From Clostridia bacterium (GTDB lineage: Bacteria > Bacillota > Clostridia > UBA1381), in contig CAAEKO010000002.1 of NCBI GenBank assembly GCA_900756545.1, positions 124,001 through 188,000 of the forward strand: 64,000 nt of DNA, given 5' to 3'. Position 1 is the stretch's first letter; each line of letters starts with the position of its first letter. Positions 7,050 through 16,680 of this stretch are shown here, one piece after another. The position numbers and the translations under genes are program-made. Below the pieces are notes generated by a model, which ran no database searches, was not told the DNA's origin, and worked only from the letters and a program-made list of their open reading frames with translations.

Positions 7050-9161
7050 ATGGATAGATTTATGTACATAATTCTCAAACGAAAAAAAACGGTTCTGTTA
7101 TTTTTCCTGATCGCTACAGTGCTTTGTATGCTTATGTCTACCCAGGTGGGAGTCAATTATAATATTATGGACTACTTGCCGGATGAAGCGCCGTCAACAG
7201 AAGCATTAGATATAATGGATGCTGAGTATGCGAAAGGCGCACCCAATGCCAGAGTAATGGTACGGGAAGTGACGATTCCGGAAGCGCTAGCCTATAAGGA
7301 AAAGATTAAGGCAGTGGATGGGGTAACTGATATTTCCTGGCTGGACGACGCCATTGACATTTACCAGCCCTTAGCGTTTGCGGAGCAAAAAACAGTGGAA
7401 GAATACTACGTGGATAACAATGCTGTTTTTACGGTGACAGTAGATGAGGATAGGCAGGTGTCCGCCTTAAACCAGGTGCGCCAGATTATCGGAAATGAGA
7501 GGGCTATGTCGGGTAATGCTGTCAATACGGTGACAGCGATTCAATTAACCACAAAGGAAATCCAGAAAATCATGATTTTCGCGGTTGCATTGATTTTTGT
7601 CATCCTTTTGCTGACCACGACAGCATGGGTCGAGCCAGTATTGTTTTTGGTAACGATCGGGGTCGCCATTATGCTTAACATGGGTACAAACTTATTTTTC
7701 GGGGAGATTTCCTTCGTAACCAATGCTGCGGGCAGCATTCTGCAAATGGCAGTATCTATGGATTATTCTATCTTCCTTCTCCACCGGTTTTCCGAATACC
7801 GGACGGAATATGACGATGTGACAGAGGCTATGTCAAAGGCGGTAAAAAGCTCTTTTGGCTCTATTATGTCCAGCGGATTAACGACAGTCATGGGTTTTGC
7901 CGCATTGATTCTGATGCGGTTTAAGATCGGTCCGGATATGGGAATCGTAATGGCAAAAGCTATTGCCATTTCCCTGTTTACCGTGCTGCTGTTCTTCCCG
8001 GCGCTGACTCTGGTTTGTTATAAGATGATCGACAAGACCCAGCACAAGCTGCTGATCCCACCTTTTGACAAGTTTGCAAAGCTTGTCATGAAAATTCAGG
8101 TGCCGGCCTTAATTTTATTTATTGTGATTACAATTCCCTGCTTTTTAGGCCAAGACGAAAATAGCTTTACCTATGGGCAGTCGGGAATTTATGGCCCAGG
8201 TACACAATTGGGAGATGATACTGCCGCTATTGAAGAAATATTTGGAAAATCAAATCTGGTTGTGTTGATGGTGCCAAAGGGTACGCCGGCCAATGAGCGG
8301 GCGCTTTCCGAGGCGCTGATGGATCAGGAGCTGATTACATCAGTTATTTCCTATGCGGAAACTGTAGGTACGCAAATTCCTGTAGAATTTGCGCCGGCTG
8401 ACGAGGTATCTGAATTGATATCCGACCGATACAGCCGAATGGTTATTACGCTGGACACAGACGAAGAGGGAGACAAAGCATTTGCCATGACGGAAAAAAT
8501 CCGGGATATGGCTTCTCAATACTATGGAAACGAATACCAATTGGCGGGCGTAACGGTAAACTCCTATGATATGCGCGATGTTGTTACGAAAGACAATGAG
8601 CGGGTAAATGCCCTGGCAATCGGTTCTATTGCATTGATTTTGCTGCTGAATTTCAAATCTCTGCTGATTCCGGTCGTATTATTGTTGGTAATTGAATCTT
8701 CAATCTGGATTAACTTGACGGTCCCGTACTTTATGGATGAACGGCTGTTTTATATCGGATACCTGATTATCAGCTCAATCCAATTGGGAGCAACAGTAGA
8801 TTATGCGATTTTATTCGCAGATCGGTATATTGAGAATCGGCGGGATTTGCCTGCTCGGGAAGCGGCTTGTAAATCTTTATCGGATACGGCGCTATCCATT
8901 CTGACATCCGCCTCTATCCTGACATTTGCCGGACTGATGCTGGGTATCATGTCTACCAACGGTATTATCAGCCAGCTAGGGATGCTGGTCGGACGCGGCG
9001 GAGTTTTGTCCGGTGTATTAGTGTTGTTTGTTCTGCCGTCTCTTTTGGTATTGTTTGATAAACCGATTTATTATTTGACATATAAGCTGGACTTTTATCA
9101 GTCAAAACAATCAAAAAGAAAGGAAGGAACACAGTATGAAACACTGGAAAAAAAGCTTTAG
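7050..9161 (+). CDS. MMPL/RND family transporter
   Basis: A 703-residue polytopic membrane protein with the duplicated RND layout: one N-terminal helix, an extracytoplasmic domain, a helix bundle (about 170-330), a second extracytoplasmic domain and a second bundle (about 540-690). Each bundle contains an Asp-Tyr pair, D238-Y239 (MDYSIFLLHRF) and D584-Y585 (VDYAILFADRY), equivalent to the proton-relay pairs of MmpL proteins. MMPL proteins export lipids or hydrophobic compounds using the proton gradient. The ATG at 7050 is chosen because GGAGG (7040-7044) is 5 bases upstream. It overlaps the next gene by 26 bases. The cargo is not evident; the SLH and adaptor genes downstream point to export across the envelope. 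Confidence 0.92.
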   Translation: MDRFMYIILKRKKTVLLFFLIATVLCMLMSTQVGVNYNIMDYLPDEAPSTEALDIMDAEYAKGAPNARVMVREVTIPEALAYKEKIKAVDGVTDISWLDDAIDIYQPLAFAEQKTVEEYYVDNNAVFTVTVDEDRQVSALNQVRQIIGNERAMSGNAVNTVTAIQLTTKEIQKIMIFAVALIFVILLLTTTAWVEPVLFLVTIGVAIMLNMGTNLFFGEISFVTNAAGSILQMAVSMDYSIFLLHRFSEYRTEYDDVTEAMSKAVKSSFGSIMSSGLTTVMGFAALILMRFKIGPDMGIVMAKAIAISLFTVLLFFPALTLVCYKMIDKTQHKLLIPPFDKFAKLVMKIQVPALILFIVITIPCFLGQDENSFTYGQSGIYGPGTQLGDDTAAIEEIFGKSNLVVLMVPKGTPANERALSEALMDQELITSVISYAETVGTQIPVEFAPADEVSELISDRYSRMVITLDTDEEGDKAFAMTEKIRDMASQYYGNEYQLAGVTVNSYDMRDVVTKDNERVNALAIGSIALILLLNFKSLLIPVVLLLVIESSIWINLTVPYFMDERLFYIGYLIISSIQLGATVDYAILFADRYIENRRDLPAREAACKSLSDTALSILTSASILTFAGLMLGIMSTNGIISQLGMLVGRGGVLSGVLVLFVLPSLLVLFDKPIYYLTYKLDFYQSKQSKRKEGTQYETLEKKL

Positions 9162-11295
9162 TTTTCTGCTGGCGCTGTCTATTATGACAGTTACCACAGT
9201 CAGCGCAGCGGACAGCGTCAAAAATGAAACTGTTTATGTAAATTTTGATTATTATGGCCGTATGGAGCGGGCGATTGTGGTCAATTCATTTAAGGTCAAT
9301 GGTAACAATACGGTTATTGATTATGGAAACTATAAATCTATTAAGAATCTGACTTCTACAGAAAAGCCAAAGATGAGTAATGGATATATTGAATGGAAGG
9401 TAGACCCGCAAAGCGCAAATTTTCATTACCAGGGGGAATTATACGATGCGGCTCTGCCGTGGAATTTTCAGATTACATATACATTGGATGGCCGGGAGGT
9501 GGCGGCAGAAGAGCTGATAGGTGCGAATGGTCATTTAGAGCTTATTTTAGACGCCAAGGCAAATCCAAATGTCGGCGCCTATTTTGCTGACAATTATCTT
9601 GCCCAAATCACGATTGTATTGGATGCGGAAATGTGTAAAAATATTGACGCGCCCGACGCCATGGGAGCAACGGTGGGTTCCAGCCGCCAGCTTACTCTAA
9701 TGGTTTTGCCCAAAATGGATAAAACATTCCGGATCAGCGCCGATGTGACGGACTTTGAAATGGATGGTATGACAATGGCTATGGTCAAGGTATCGGATGG
9801 TATTTTGGGTAATATTGACGACTTAAAGGCTGGAATCAGCAGTATGAGTTCTGGAATAGACCAGTTAATGACCGGCAGCGGACAACTTAAAAACGGAGCG
9901 GCTGATCTGGCGCAGGGGGTTGGTCTATTGGACGCAGGCGCATCTAACATGGCGCAGGTCATCCCCAGTGTTACTGCGGGTATGGATGAGTTTGGGAATG
10001 GCGTGGAAAGCCTTCATGACGGACTAACCGCTCTGTCTAACGGCTCAGGACAGATTCGCAGCGGTTTGATGGAGCTGGATTCTAAATCCTATGATATTTC
10101 AAAAGGAATCGGACAGATTTCTGACGGGTTGCATCAAATCATGAAAAATAAACAGGCTGTAGAGGAGGGCCTGCGGGAGCTGGAAAAACAAAAATCAAGT
10201 CTTTCCCAGATTTCCCAGGGGGGAGCGACGCTAAAAAGCGGCTATAAACAAATTGAAACAGCGCTTCATACTATGCGGGGCAATAGCGGAGAGATTTTAA
10301 ATGGTATGTCCACACTGCAAAATGCAAATCCTGATTTGTCCCAGCTTACCGCTGGTGCAGGCAGCATCCAGACAGGCATTTCTTCTTTGCAGACCGTAAA
10401 TCAGGCCGAAGCGCAGATTATCAGTAGTCTGCTGCAGGCCGCCGAAACAGATCCGGCTTTAGCGAAATATGCAGAGAGCTTGGGGATGCTTCAGTATTTG
10501 AACAATAATGCAGGAAAGGGATTAAGTGAACTATCCGGCGGCGCTTCAGCGCTGAACGGCGGAATCGGCCAGGCCCAGACTGGAATGAACACTCTATATG
10601 GAGCGGCTCAGTCTTTCGGGAGCGCCGCGGTCCAGATGGCGGAAGGTGCGGAAGCCATGTATGATAATATGGTGAAACTAAATAATGGATTGGATACCTT
10701 GATCACTGGCGCGGGAAAAGCAACAGATTTGTATACTGTAGCTGTGACATTTGGGAATAGCGCCCTGCAAATGACACAAGGAGCCGAGGCTTTGTATGAG
10801 GGGACGGAAACGTTATCCTCTGGATTTGGAGAATATGCCGATGCAGTGGGTACGTTATCGGCAAGTTATATTACGCTGGACAATGGGATATTCGATGCAG
10901 AAAATGGTGCTCAAAATCTGTACACTGGGTTTACGACATTGCAGGAGGGCAGCGGCAGTCTGTTTTCAGCGGTTGATGAACTGACTGATAGCATCGGAAA
11001 GCTGAATACTGGCGCGGAATCCTTATATGAGGGCGTGGAGCAGTTAACCAATGGCGGAGAAGGCGCTATTAACACTTTGTTTTCTTCGGAAAGCGATATT
11101 GCGGGATTAGTAAGCATGAGCGCGTCAGCAGAGCCGGTATCTTTTGCCGCGCCGGATGCTGTCCGGCCGGATAGCGTACAGTTTGTTATCAAAACACCGA
11201 ATTTGCATAAAGAAGAACAGAAAAGCGTTGATGAAGATGAGCAGAAATTAAGCTTCTGGCAGAAGCTGGCGGCATTGTTTAAAGGCAAAGCATAA
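9136..11295 (+). CDS. Secreted heptad-repeat protein (YhgE/Pip-like repeats)
   Basis: A 719-residue exported protein. A signal peptide (about 1-25, ending VSAADS) is followed by a beta-rich region to about 220 and then a long run of degenerate heptads of the form L-x-x-G (for example GLLDAGASNM, GLTALSNGSG, GLDTLITGAG). These are the X-X-X-Leu-X-X-Gly repeats of YhgE/Pip and related proteins, expected to form a long helical rod. Unlike YhgE, no transmembrane helices flank the repeats; the C-terminus is an amphipathic, basic tail. It overlaps the MMPL gene and precedes the adaptor. Proteins of this type are often encoded beside MMPL transporters. A role as a rod spanning the cell wall is inference. 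Confidence 0.82.
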   Translation: MKHWKKSFSFLLALSIMTVTTVSAADSVKNETVYVNFDYYGRMERAIVVNSFKVNGNNTVIDYGNYKSIKNLTSTEKPKMSNGYIEWKVDPQSANFHYQGELYDAALPWNFQITYTLDGREVAAEELIGANGHLELILDAKANPNVGAYFADNYLAQITIVLDAEMCKNIDAPDAMGATVGSSRQLTLMVLPKMDKTFRISADVTDFEMDGMTMAMVKVSDGILGNIDDLKAGISSMSSGIDQLMTGSGQLKNGAADLAQGVGLLDAGASNMAQVIPSVTAGMDEFGNGVESLHDGLTALSNGSGQIRSGLMELDSKSYDISKGIGQISDGLHQIMKNKQAVEEGLRELEKQKSSLSQISQGGATLKSGYKQIETALHTMRGNSGEILNGMSTLQNANPDLSQLTAGAGSIQTGISSLQTVNQAEAQIISSLLQAAETDPALAKYAESLGMLQYLNNNAGKGLSELSGGASALNGGIGQAQTGMNTLYGAAQSFGSAAVQMAEGAEAMYDNMVKLNNGLDTLITGAGKATDLYTVAVTFGNSALQMTQGAEALYEGTETLSSGFGEYADAVGTLSASYITLDNGIFDAENGAQNLYTGFTTLQEGSGSLFSAVDELTDSIGKLNTGAESLYEGVEQLTNGGEGAINTLFSSESDIAGLVSMSASAEPVSFAAPDAVRPDSVQFVIKTPNLHKEEQKSVDEDEQKLSFWQKLAALFKGKA

Positions 11296-11316
11296 GCACA
11301 GAAAGGAATGGGATGT

Positions 11317-12606
11317 ATGAAGATAAAAAGTATAATTGCAGTCTTGACAGCGTGCGCAATGCTAATATCGCTGGCAGGCTGCGGAAAAAAGGATACGGAG
11401 GAAACAATGGCGGATGCAACGCCGGCGCCTGCCGAGACACAGCAGACAAAAGCTTATTTTGGAACCCTGAAGGCTTTGTCGGAAACAAAGGTAATCCCTA
11501 ATGGGAAGGGGCAGGTGATAAAAAGCCCCTATGCTGTGGGGGACTATGTTACCAGTGGAACACTGCTATATACGCTTGACGACAATGGTATGACCGATAC
11601 GATTGCAACTACAAAAAATTCAATTAAGAAAGCGGATATTTCCATTCAGACAGCGCGGGAGAATTTGCAGAATCTGAAAGTTTATGCTCCTGCTAGCGGA
11701 ATTCTGAATAATTTTTCTATAAAAATCGGAGAACGCGTGAATGCCAGTAAAATCGGTGAGATTTCTGATGAAAGCAAGCTTGTAGCCAAGGTTCCGTTCA
11801 ACGCGGCGCAAAAAGAGAAAATCGCTGCGGGCGATGCGGCTAAAGTTGAAAGCGCAGATTTTATGCAAGCTGTAGAAGGAAAAGTGACACGGATTTATGA
11901 CGCCAAGGCAGATTCTATTGGCGGCAGTATTCTCTACAATGTGGAAATTACTGTCCAAAACCCGGGAGGGCTATCTGCGGGGCAGAGCGTGGATGCGGTG
12001 ATTACCAATCAAAACGGTACATTTTCATCTCCGGCCTCTGGCACAATGGAGGCTGTGGAAACTGTGTCCATAGTTAGCCGGGGCAGCGGAAATGCCATAC
12101 GGGTTAACGCAAAAGAAGGTGACTTTGTAAAAAGGGGTGCATTACTGGTGGAAATGGAAAATTCTTCCGTTTCATCTGCGTTGGAACGGGCAGAATTGGA
12201 CAGAAAGGATTTAGAGATTAAGCTGGCCCGCCTAGAGAAGAATTATGCGGATTTATTCATATATGCGCCTGCCAGCGGAGAAATCACTGCAAAAAATAAA
12301 GAAGAACTGGATAACATTACTTCAAATAGTGAAAGCATCATGACGATTGCAGATACCAAAACGCTGGTATTAAAGCTGGATGTGGATGAAGAAGCAGCAA
12401 GAACTGTCGCAGTGGGGCAGCGGGTAGACTTAGTTCTGAGCGCAGACGGCGGCAGGACGGTGCAGGGGGTAATAGAAGAGGTTTCGGCTCAGGGGGTTAT
12501 TTCAGGCAGCAGCCGAAGCTATCCAGTAGCGATATATGTAGATAATGACGGCACATTAAAACCGGGAATGGCTGTAAGCGTTAATTTTGGAGGAGATGTA
12601 CAATGA
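11317..12606 (+). CDS. HlyD/RND-type adaptor lipoprotein
   Basis: A 429-residue membrane-fusion (adaptor) protein anchored as a lipoprotein: leader MKIKSIIAVLT, lipobox LAGC with Cys near residue 23. It holds two lipoyl/barrel-sandwich modules in tandem, the second starting near VETVSIVSRGSGNAIRVNAKEGDFVKRGALLV and continuing through a short coiled coil (ALERAELDRKDLEIKLARLEKNY) to APASGEI. A beta-barrel with GQRVDLVL and KPGMAVSVNF closes it. The ATG at 11317 is chosen over 11308 because AAAGG ends one base before the earlier ATG. It overlaps the next gene by four bases (ATGA). It probably links the MMPL transporter to the wall-side parts. Confidence 0.88.
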   Translation: MKIKSIIAVLTACAMLISLAGCGKKDTEETMADATPAPAETQQTKAYFGTLKALSETKVIPNGKGQVIKSPYAVGDYVTSGTLLYTLDDNGMTDTIATTKNSIKKADISIQTARENLQNLKVYAPASGILNNFSIKIGERVNASKIGEISDESKLVAKVPFNAAQKEKIAAGDAAKVESADFMQAVEGKVTRIYDAKADSIGGSILYNVEITVQNPGGLSAGQSVDAVITNQNGTFSSPASGTMEAVETVSIVSRGSGNAIRVNAKEGDFVKRGALLVEMENSSVSSALERAELDRKDLEIKLARLEKNYADLFIYAPASGEITAKNKEELDNITSNSESIMTIADTKTLVLKLDVDEEAARTVAVGQRVDLVLSADGGRTVQGVIEEVSAQGVISGSSRSYPVAIYVDNDGTLKPGMAVSVNFGGDVQ

Positions 12607-14858
12607 AAAAACTGCTGTGGATAATGATTGCCGCTGTATTAGCAGTACAGGCCACCGTGTTTGCTGAATTTGCGGATGTTCCGGCAGACACAAATTATTA
12701 TAGTCCTGTGGAAAGACTTGCGGCATATGGTGTAATCAGTGGAATTGGGGACGGTAAATTTGCGCCGGACAGCTTTGTGACCCGGGCGCAGATGGCCCGG
12801 ATTGCCGTAGTGATGGCTGATTGTGAAAATGGTGCAGATAGTGCGGGATTGTTTTTGGACACCCCCGAGGGATATTGGGCAAACGGAAGTATCAACGCCG
12901 CGGCAAAAAACAATCTTTTGTACGGATATCCAGACGGTATGTTTCATCCGGAGGCAGTTATATCCTTTGCGGAAAGTACAACGATTATCCTGCGGCTGTT
13001 GGGATATGGAACAAAGGAGCTGGGAAATCACTATCCGGATGCCTATTTAAACAAAGCACAGGACTTAGGAATTACGGCGGATATACTGCTGGGAGCGGAG
13101 GACGCTGTTGATCGGAAGACACTATGTATCATGCTTGACCACGCATTGATGTGTGATATCAATAATAACAGTACGCGGAAAAACAAATTAATTTCGAATC
13201 TGGATCTGACGGTTTCGGATGAGTGTATCGTATTAAGTACCTATGCAGAGAATAAAGAGATCCTGCATGATGAAGCAATCACATCAATAGGGACGTATAA
13301 ATACAGAAATGTTGATTTGGAGAAATATGTAACAGGGACGGTAAAGCTGGTTATTAATTTGGATAATGAGATTGTAGCCGTATTACCTGTTGAAAAGGAA
13401 CACAGAAGGCTGGTAATCAAAAATGTGACTGGAAATACAATTGCATATCAGGAGAATGGTACTGGGGGTACACTCCAGTGTCAGCAGGATAACCTGTTTT
13501 ATTACCAATCTGCCCGTACATCATTTGGTTCGGTAAAGGAAATATTGGCTGCCGGGGACGTTTTAGATGTATATAAAAAGAACGGCGCATTTGAATATGC
13601 TGTGGTCACGCGCTACGAACTGAAGGGGCCGGAGATTGTTTATCAGGATACTGACAGATATGTTTACGGCGACCATCCGCGAGTTGTTCGGGACGGAGAA
13701 GAAGCGGATATCAGTCAAATCCAGAAGTATGACGTGCTTTATTACGACACGGCGCTGGATACCGTTTACGCATATTGCGACAAGGCTTCCGGAGTATATG
13801 AGGAGGCAATTCCAAACAAGGCAGATGTTAAACAGATTGTCCTGTCAGGAAAAACTTATACACTGGAGACACAAGAAGCAGTCCGGGCTTTGAACAGCAG
13901 TGCGTCCGCATATAAGTTTCAAACATATATTACCTGTCTGTTGGGCAGAGACGGCCAGGTAGCCGGCGTGATTCGTGACAAGAGTGACGTCAAATCTAAT
14001 TTTGGATTGCTGCTTTCCTGTGAAGAGCGGACAGTGGATGGTACCAAAAATTATTATGCGACTTTTCTTAGCGCAGAGGGGACGGAAAATGAGTTTAAAA
14101 CCAATAAAAACTATGATGAATGGCGGGGACGTATGTTCAGGTATGAGTTTCAAGACGGCATTATGACGCCGAAACTGTTATCTGGCAGTAACCGGATATC
14201 AGGGGCTCTGGACAAGGTAAAAAACACTATTGGCGGCTACAGTCTGGCAGAAGATGGGGTAGTGATCGACAGGGTATTTGCACCGGAATTGAAAAATGAT
14301 CCGGATGCGGAGGCTAAGGTTATTCAGTTGTCTGAAATTTCGCAGGTACAAATCAATGAAGCTAATGTGCTTCATTATGAGTTGGATAAAAACGGTCAGA
14401 TTGCATTCATTGTCTTTGACAATATCACCATGTCAGGTTATCAGTTTGGAATCATAAAAAGTGTTACAAAAATGAGTTCGGCGTCAACTTTTGAAATTGA
14501 TCTGGGCGGCAAAACGGAAACCTACAATACAGAGCTTATTTCCAATTTATCCAAGGGGCAGCCGGTTATGGCTATGATTCGGGACAACCAGCTGAAATCG
14601 ATCTATAGCCTTGTGAAGTTGAATGATAGTTCAAATATTGAGAAATTCACGAAAGAAATTGTTACTATTAACGGCCGGGAGTATCCTCTATATAAAAACG
14701 CAGTTTTCTATGTCCGGGATGAAAACATGCAATATAATATCACTGCCTTTGATGATCTGAATATAAAAAATATCCGCTCTATCTCACTGTATGGAGATAA
14801 AAGATTACAATATGGCGGCCTAGTGCGGATTGTTAAAATAGAAATGAAAGATAATTGA
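12603..14858 (+). CDS. SLH-domain surface protein, MMPL operon
   Basis: A 751-residue exported protein. After a signal peptide (about 1-21, ending TVFA) come three SLH motifs to about residue 190 (FADVPADTNYYSPVERLAAYG, ISGIGDGKFAPDSFVTRAQM, GYPDGMFHPEAVISFAEST), which bind pyruvylated wall polysaccharide. The remaining 550 residues are an unrecognised beta-rich region with recurring units like LLGRDGQVAGVI. The nearest relative in the window is the protein at 32148-34928, which has the same layout. Its start overlaps the adaptor stop (ATGA), so it is translationally coupled to the transporter operon, and it ends in a good terminator. The coupling suggests a wall-bound partner of the exporter. 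Function not assigned. Confidence 0.88.
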   Translation: MKKLLWIMIAAVLAVQATVFAEFADVPADTNYYSPVERLAAYGVISGIGDGKFAPDSFVTRAQMARIAVVMADCENGADSAGLFLDTPEGYWANGSINAAAKNNLLYGYPDGMFHPEAVISFAESTTIILRLLGYGTKELGNHYPDAYLNKAQDLGITADILLGAEDAVDRKTLCIMLDHALMCDINNNSTRKNKLISNLDLTVSDECIVLSTYAENKEILHDEAITSIGTYKYRNVDLEKYVTGTVKLVINLDNEIVAVLPVEKEHRRLVIKNVTGNTIAYQENGTGGTLQCQQDNLFYYQSARTSFGSVKEILAAGDVLDVYKKNGAFEYAVVTRYELKGPEIVYQDTDRYVYGDHPRVVRDGEEADISQIQKYDVLYYDTALDTVYAYCDKASGVYEEAIPNKADVKQIVLSGKTYTLETQEAVRALNSSASAYKFQTYITCLLGRDGQVAGVIRDKSDVKSNFGLLLSCEERTVDGTKNYYATFLSAEGTENEFKTNKNYDEWRGRMFRYEFQDGIMTPKLLSGSNRISGALDKVKNTIGGYSLAEDGVVIDRVFAPELKNDPDAEAKVIQLSEISQVQINEANVLHYELDKNGQIAFIVFDNITMSGYQFGIIKSVTKMSSASTFEIDLGGKTETYNTELISNLSKGQPVMAMIRDNQLKSIYSLVKLNDSSNIEKFTKEIVTINGREYPLYKNAVFYVRDENMQYNITAFDDLNIKNIRSISLYGDKRLQYGGLVRIVKIEMKDN

Positions 14859-14863
14859 TTCTT

Positions 14864-14889
14864 ACCTCCCCCAACCGGGGAGGTTTTTA
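14864..14889 (+). terminator. Terminator of the MMPL operon
   Basis: ACCTCCCC (14864-14871) pairs with GGGGAGGT (14877-14884), followed by a T-run. Confidence 0.93.
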
Positions 14890-14957
14890 ATTTTAACCAG
14901 GGTGACCAAAATCAAAGAAAAAAAGTTTTTTTTCATAGAGATACAGGAATAAATATA

Positions 14958-14966
14958 TGGTATAAT
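14958..14966 (+). promoter_or_regulatory. Extended -10 promoter for the DUF4091 gene
   Basis: TGGTATAAT at 14958-14966 is an extended -10 (TGnTATAAT). No good -35 is seen at the usual distance. Confidence 0.6.
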
Positions 14967-14988
14967 CCAACAAAGAGAGGGGGATATT

Positions 14989-16638
14989 ATGGTGCATATT
15001 AAAATAGAACAGATTTCATCGTTAGAAAAGGTGTTTCTGGACTTTGCGGGTGCACAACGGCAGGAAAAGCTGCTTGCCTGCGGGGGGGAAGTGGTATCTT
15101 ATCAGATTGCGTATACGGCAAACCTAGAAGGCGGATACCGGAAAATAGATGCGGAATACAGGATTGAATCACCGCTGGCAGAGTGTATCCATGCTTATAA
15201 GGTGGCAAACGTGCCGTCAGAGCTGCCAGCATATCCGGATCAGAATGATGCGTATTATATTACTACAAAGCCGGGGCTTTTCCCGGATCCGCTGTTTTTA
15301 ACAGAGGATGGAGAACTGGATATCATGCCTGGGTTATGGCATGCTTTATGGATCGAAGTCAATGTGCCGGCAGGCTATCCTGCAGGAGAGTATCCTGTAA
15401 CGGTTTGGATTGAATGTGAAGGTGAAGCCGTATCGGATACGATGCGGATTAGTGTTCTGGGTGCGGATTTACCAAAACAAAAATTGAAATGTACACAATG
15501 GTTTCATGTGGATTGTATTGCGGATGTCCATCATGTGGAGATTTTTTCAGAGCCGCATTGGGCCTTGATTCAGAAATATATGAAAATGGCGGCGGAGCAT
15601 GGGATTAATATGCTGCTGACACCTGTCCTCACACCGCCGCTGGATACCCGTAAGGGCGGAGAGCGGCCTACGGTACAATTAGCAGAAATTACAAAAAAGG
15701 GAGATACATATTCTTTTGATTTCACAAGGCTGGAGCGGTATATCGCGATGGCACAGGAATGCGGAATACAGTTTTTTGAGATCAACCAGATGTTTACCCA
15801 ATGGGGAGCACATGCGGCGCCTAAGGTAGTGGCAAACGTTGACGGGGAGTATAAACGTATCTTTGGATGGGACACGCCTGCGCAGAGTCAGGAATATAAA
15901 GCGTTTTTGGGCGCACTTCTGCCTGCGCTTGTTCACTTTTTTGATGAACGGGGAATGCAGGAGCAGATCGTATTTCATGTATCTGATGAGCCTAATTCAG
16001 AGCACCAGGAGTCCTATCGTACAGCCATGCAAACGATAAAGCCACTGGTGGGCAGCTATCCAATTATGGATGCTTTATCAGATTTCGACTTTTGGAAGAA
16101 AGGTTTAACCGAGCATCCTGTGGTATGTACAAACCATATTGCGCCGTTTTTGAAAAGCGGCTGTAGAGATTTGTGGTGCTATTACTGCTGCGCACAGTGC
16201 GTGGATGTGGGAAATCGGTTTTTTGCTATGCCCTCCTATCGGAACAGGATATTAGGAGTGCAGATGTATAAACATGAAATTGCAGGTTTTTTGCAGTGGG
16301 GGTATAATTTTTACTATTCTGCTCTCTCAAAACAGCTCATCAATCCGTTTGTAACGACAGACGCTATGGGCGCGTTTCCTTCTGGGGACGCCTTTGCGGT
16401 ATATCCTTGGCGGGATGATGTGATTCCCAGCCTGCGGCTGAAGGTGTTCCGGGAGGCTTTGCAGGACATGCGGCTTCTGGAACTGGCAGAACAATACGCC
16501 GGACGGGAAGAAGTGCTTGCAATGATTGCAGAAACAGCAGGAGAACCCATAACCTTTTCTGCATATCCCCACGGAAATGAATTTCTTTTTAACCTACGCC
16601 AGAAGGCATTTATAATGCTTTCAAAATATATCCATTAA
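14989..16638 (+). CDS. DUF4091 domain-containing glycoside-hydrolase-like protein
   Basis: A 549-residue protein with no signal peptide, so cytoplasmic unless exported otherwise. The N-terminal half is a beta-sandwich (LWHALWIEVNVPAGYPAGEYPVTVWI), followed by a TIM-barrel-like region (KYMKMAAEHGINMLLTPVLTPP; FHVSDEPNSEHQESY). The C-terminal part is DUF4091 (ILGVQMYKHEIAGFLQWGYNFYYS, AVYPWRDDVIPSLRLKVFREALQDMRLLELAE). The acidic pair in VSDEPN is a plausible catalytic site. DUF4091 proteins occur in glycan-use loci; some belong to glycoside hydrolase families, but the substrate is not readable here. GAGGGGG precedes the ATG. It converges on the sensor kinase that controls the neighbouring carbohydrate locus. 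Confidence 0.85.
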   Translation: MVHIKIEQISSLEKVFLDFAGAQRQEKLLACGGEVVSYQIAYTANLEGGYRKIDAEYRIESPLAECIHAYKVANVPSELPAYPDQNDAYYITTKPGLFPDPLFLTEDGELDIMPGLWHALWIEVNVPAGYPAGEYPVTVWIECEGEAVSDTMRISVLGADLPKQKLKCTQWFHVDCIADVHHVEIFSEPHWALIQKYMKMAAEHGINMLLTPVLTPPLDTRKGGERPTVQLAEITKKGDTYSFDFTRLERYIAMAQECGIQFFEINQMFTQWGAHAAPKVVANVDGEYKRIFGWDTPAQSQEYKAFLGALLPALVHFFDERGMQEQIVFHVSDEPNSEHQESYRTAMQTIKPLVGSYPIMDALSDFDFWKKGLTEHPVVCTNHIAPFLKSGCRDLWCYYCCAQCVDVGNRFFAMPSYRNRILGVQMYKHEIAGFLQWGYNFYYSALSKQLINPFVTTDAMGAFPSGDAFAVYPWRDDVIPSLRLKVFREALQDMRLLELAEQYAGREEVLAMIAETAGEPITFSAYPHGNEFLFNLRQKAFIMLSKYIH

Positions 16639-16680
16639 AAAACACCGCCGGAGAGAATTTCTTTTCGGCGGTGTTTTTTT
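16637..16680. terminator. Bidirectional terminator
   Basis: CACCGCCG (16643-16650) pairs with CGGCGGTG (16666-16673), with an A-run before and a T-run after. It is shared by the DUF4091 gene and the minus-strand sensor kinase. Confidence 0.92.

Noticed and set aside
10000..11100. Repeated short sequences in the heptad-repeat gene, considered as a DNA repeat array.
   Set aside because: The periodicity is at protein level (L-x-x-G), with diverged codons; not a CRISPR or satellite.
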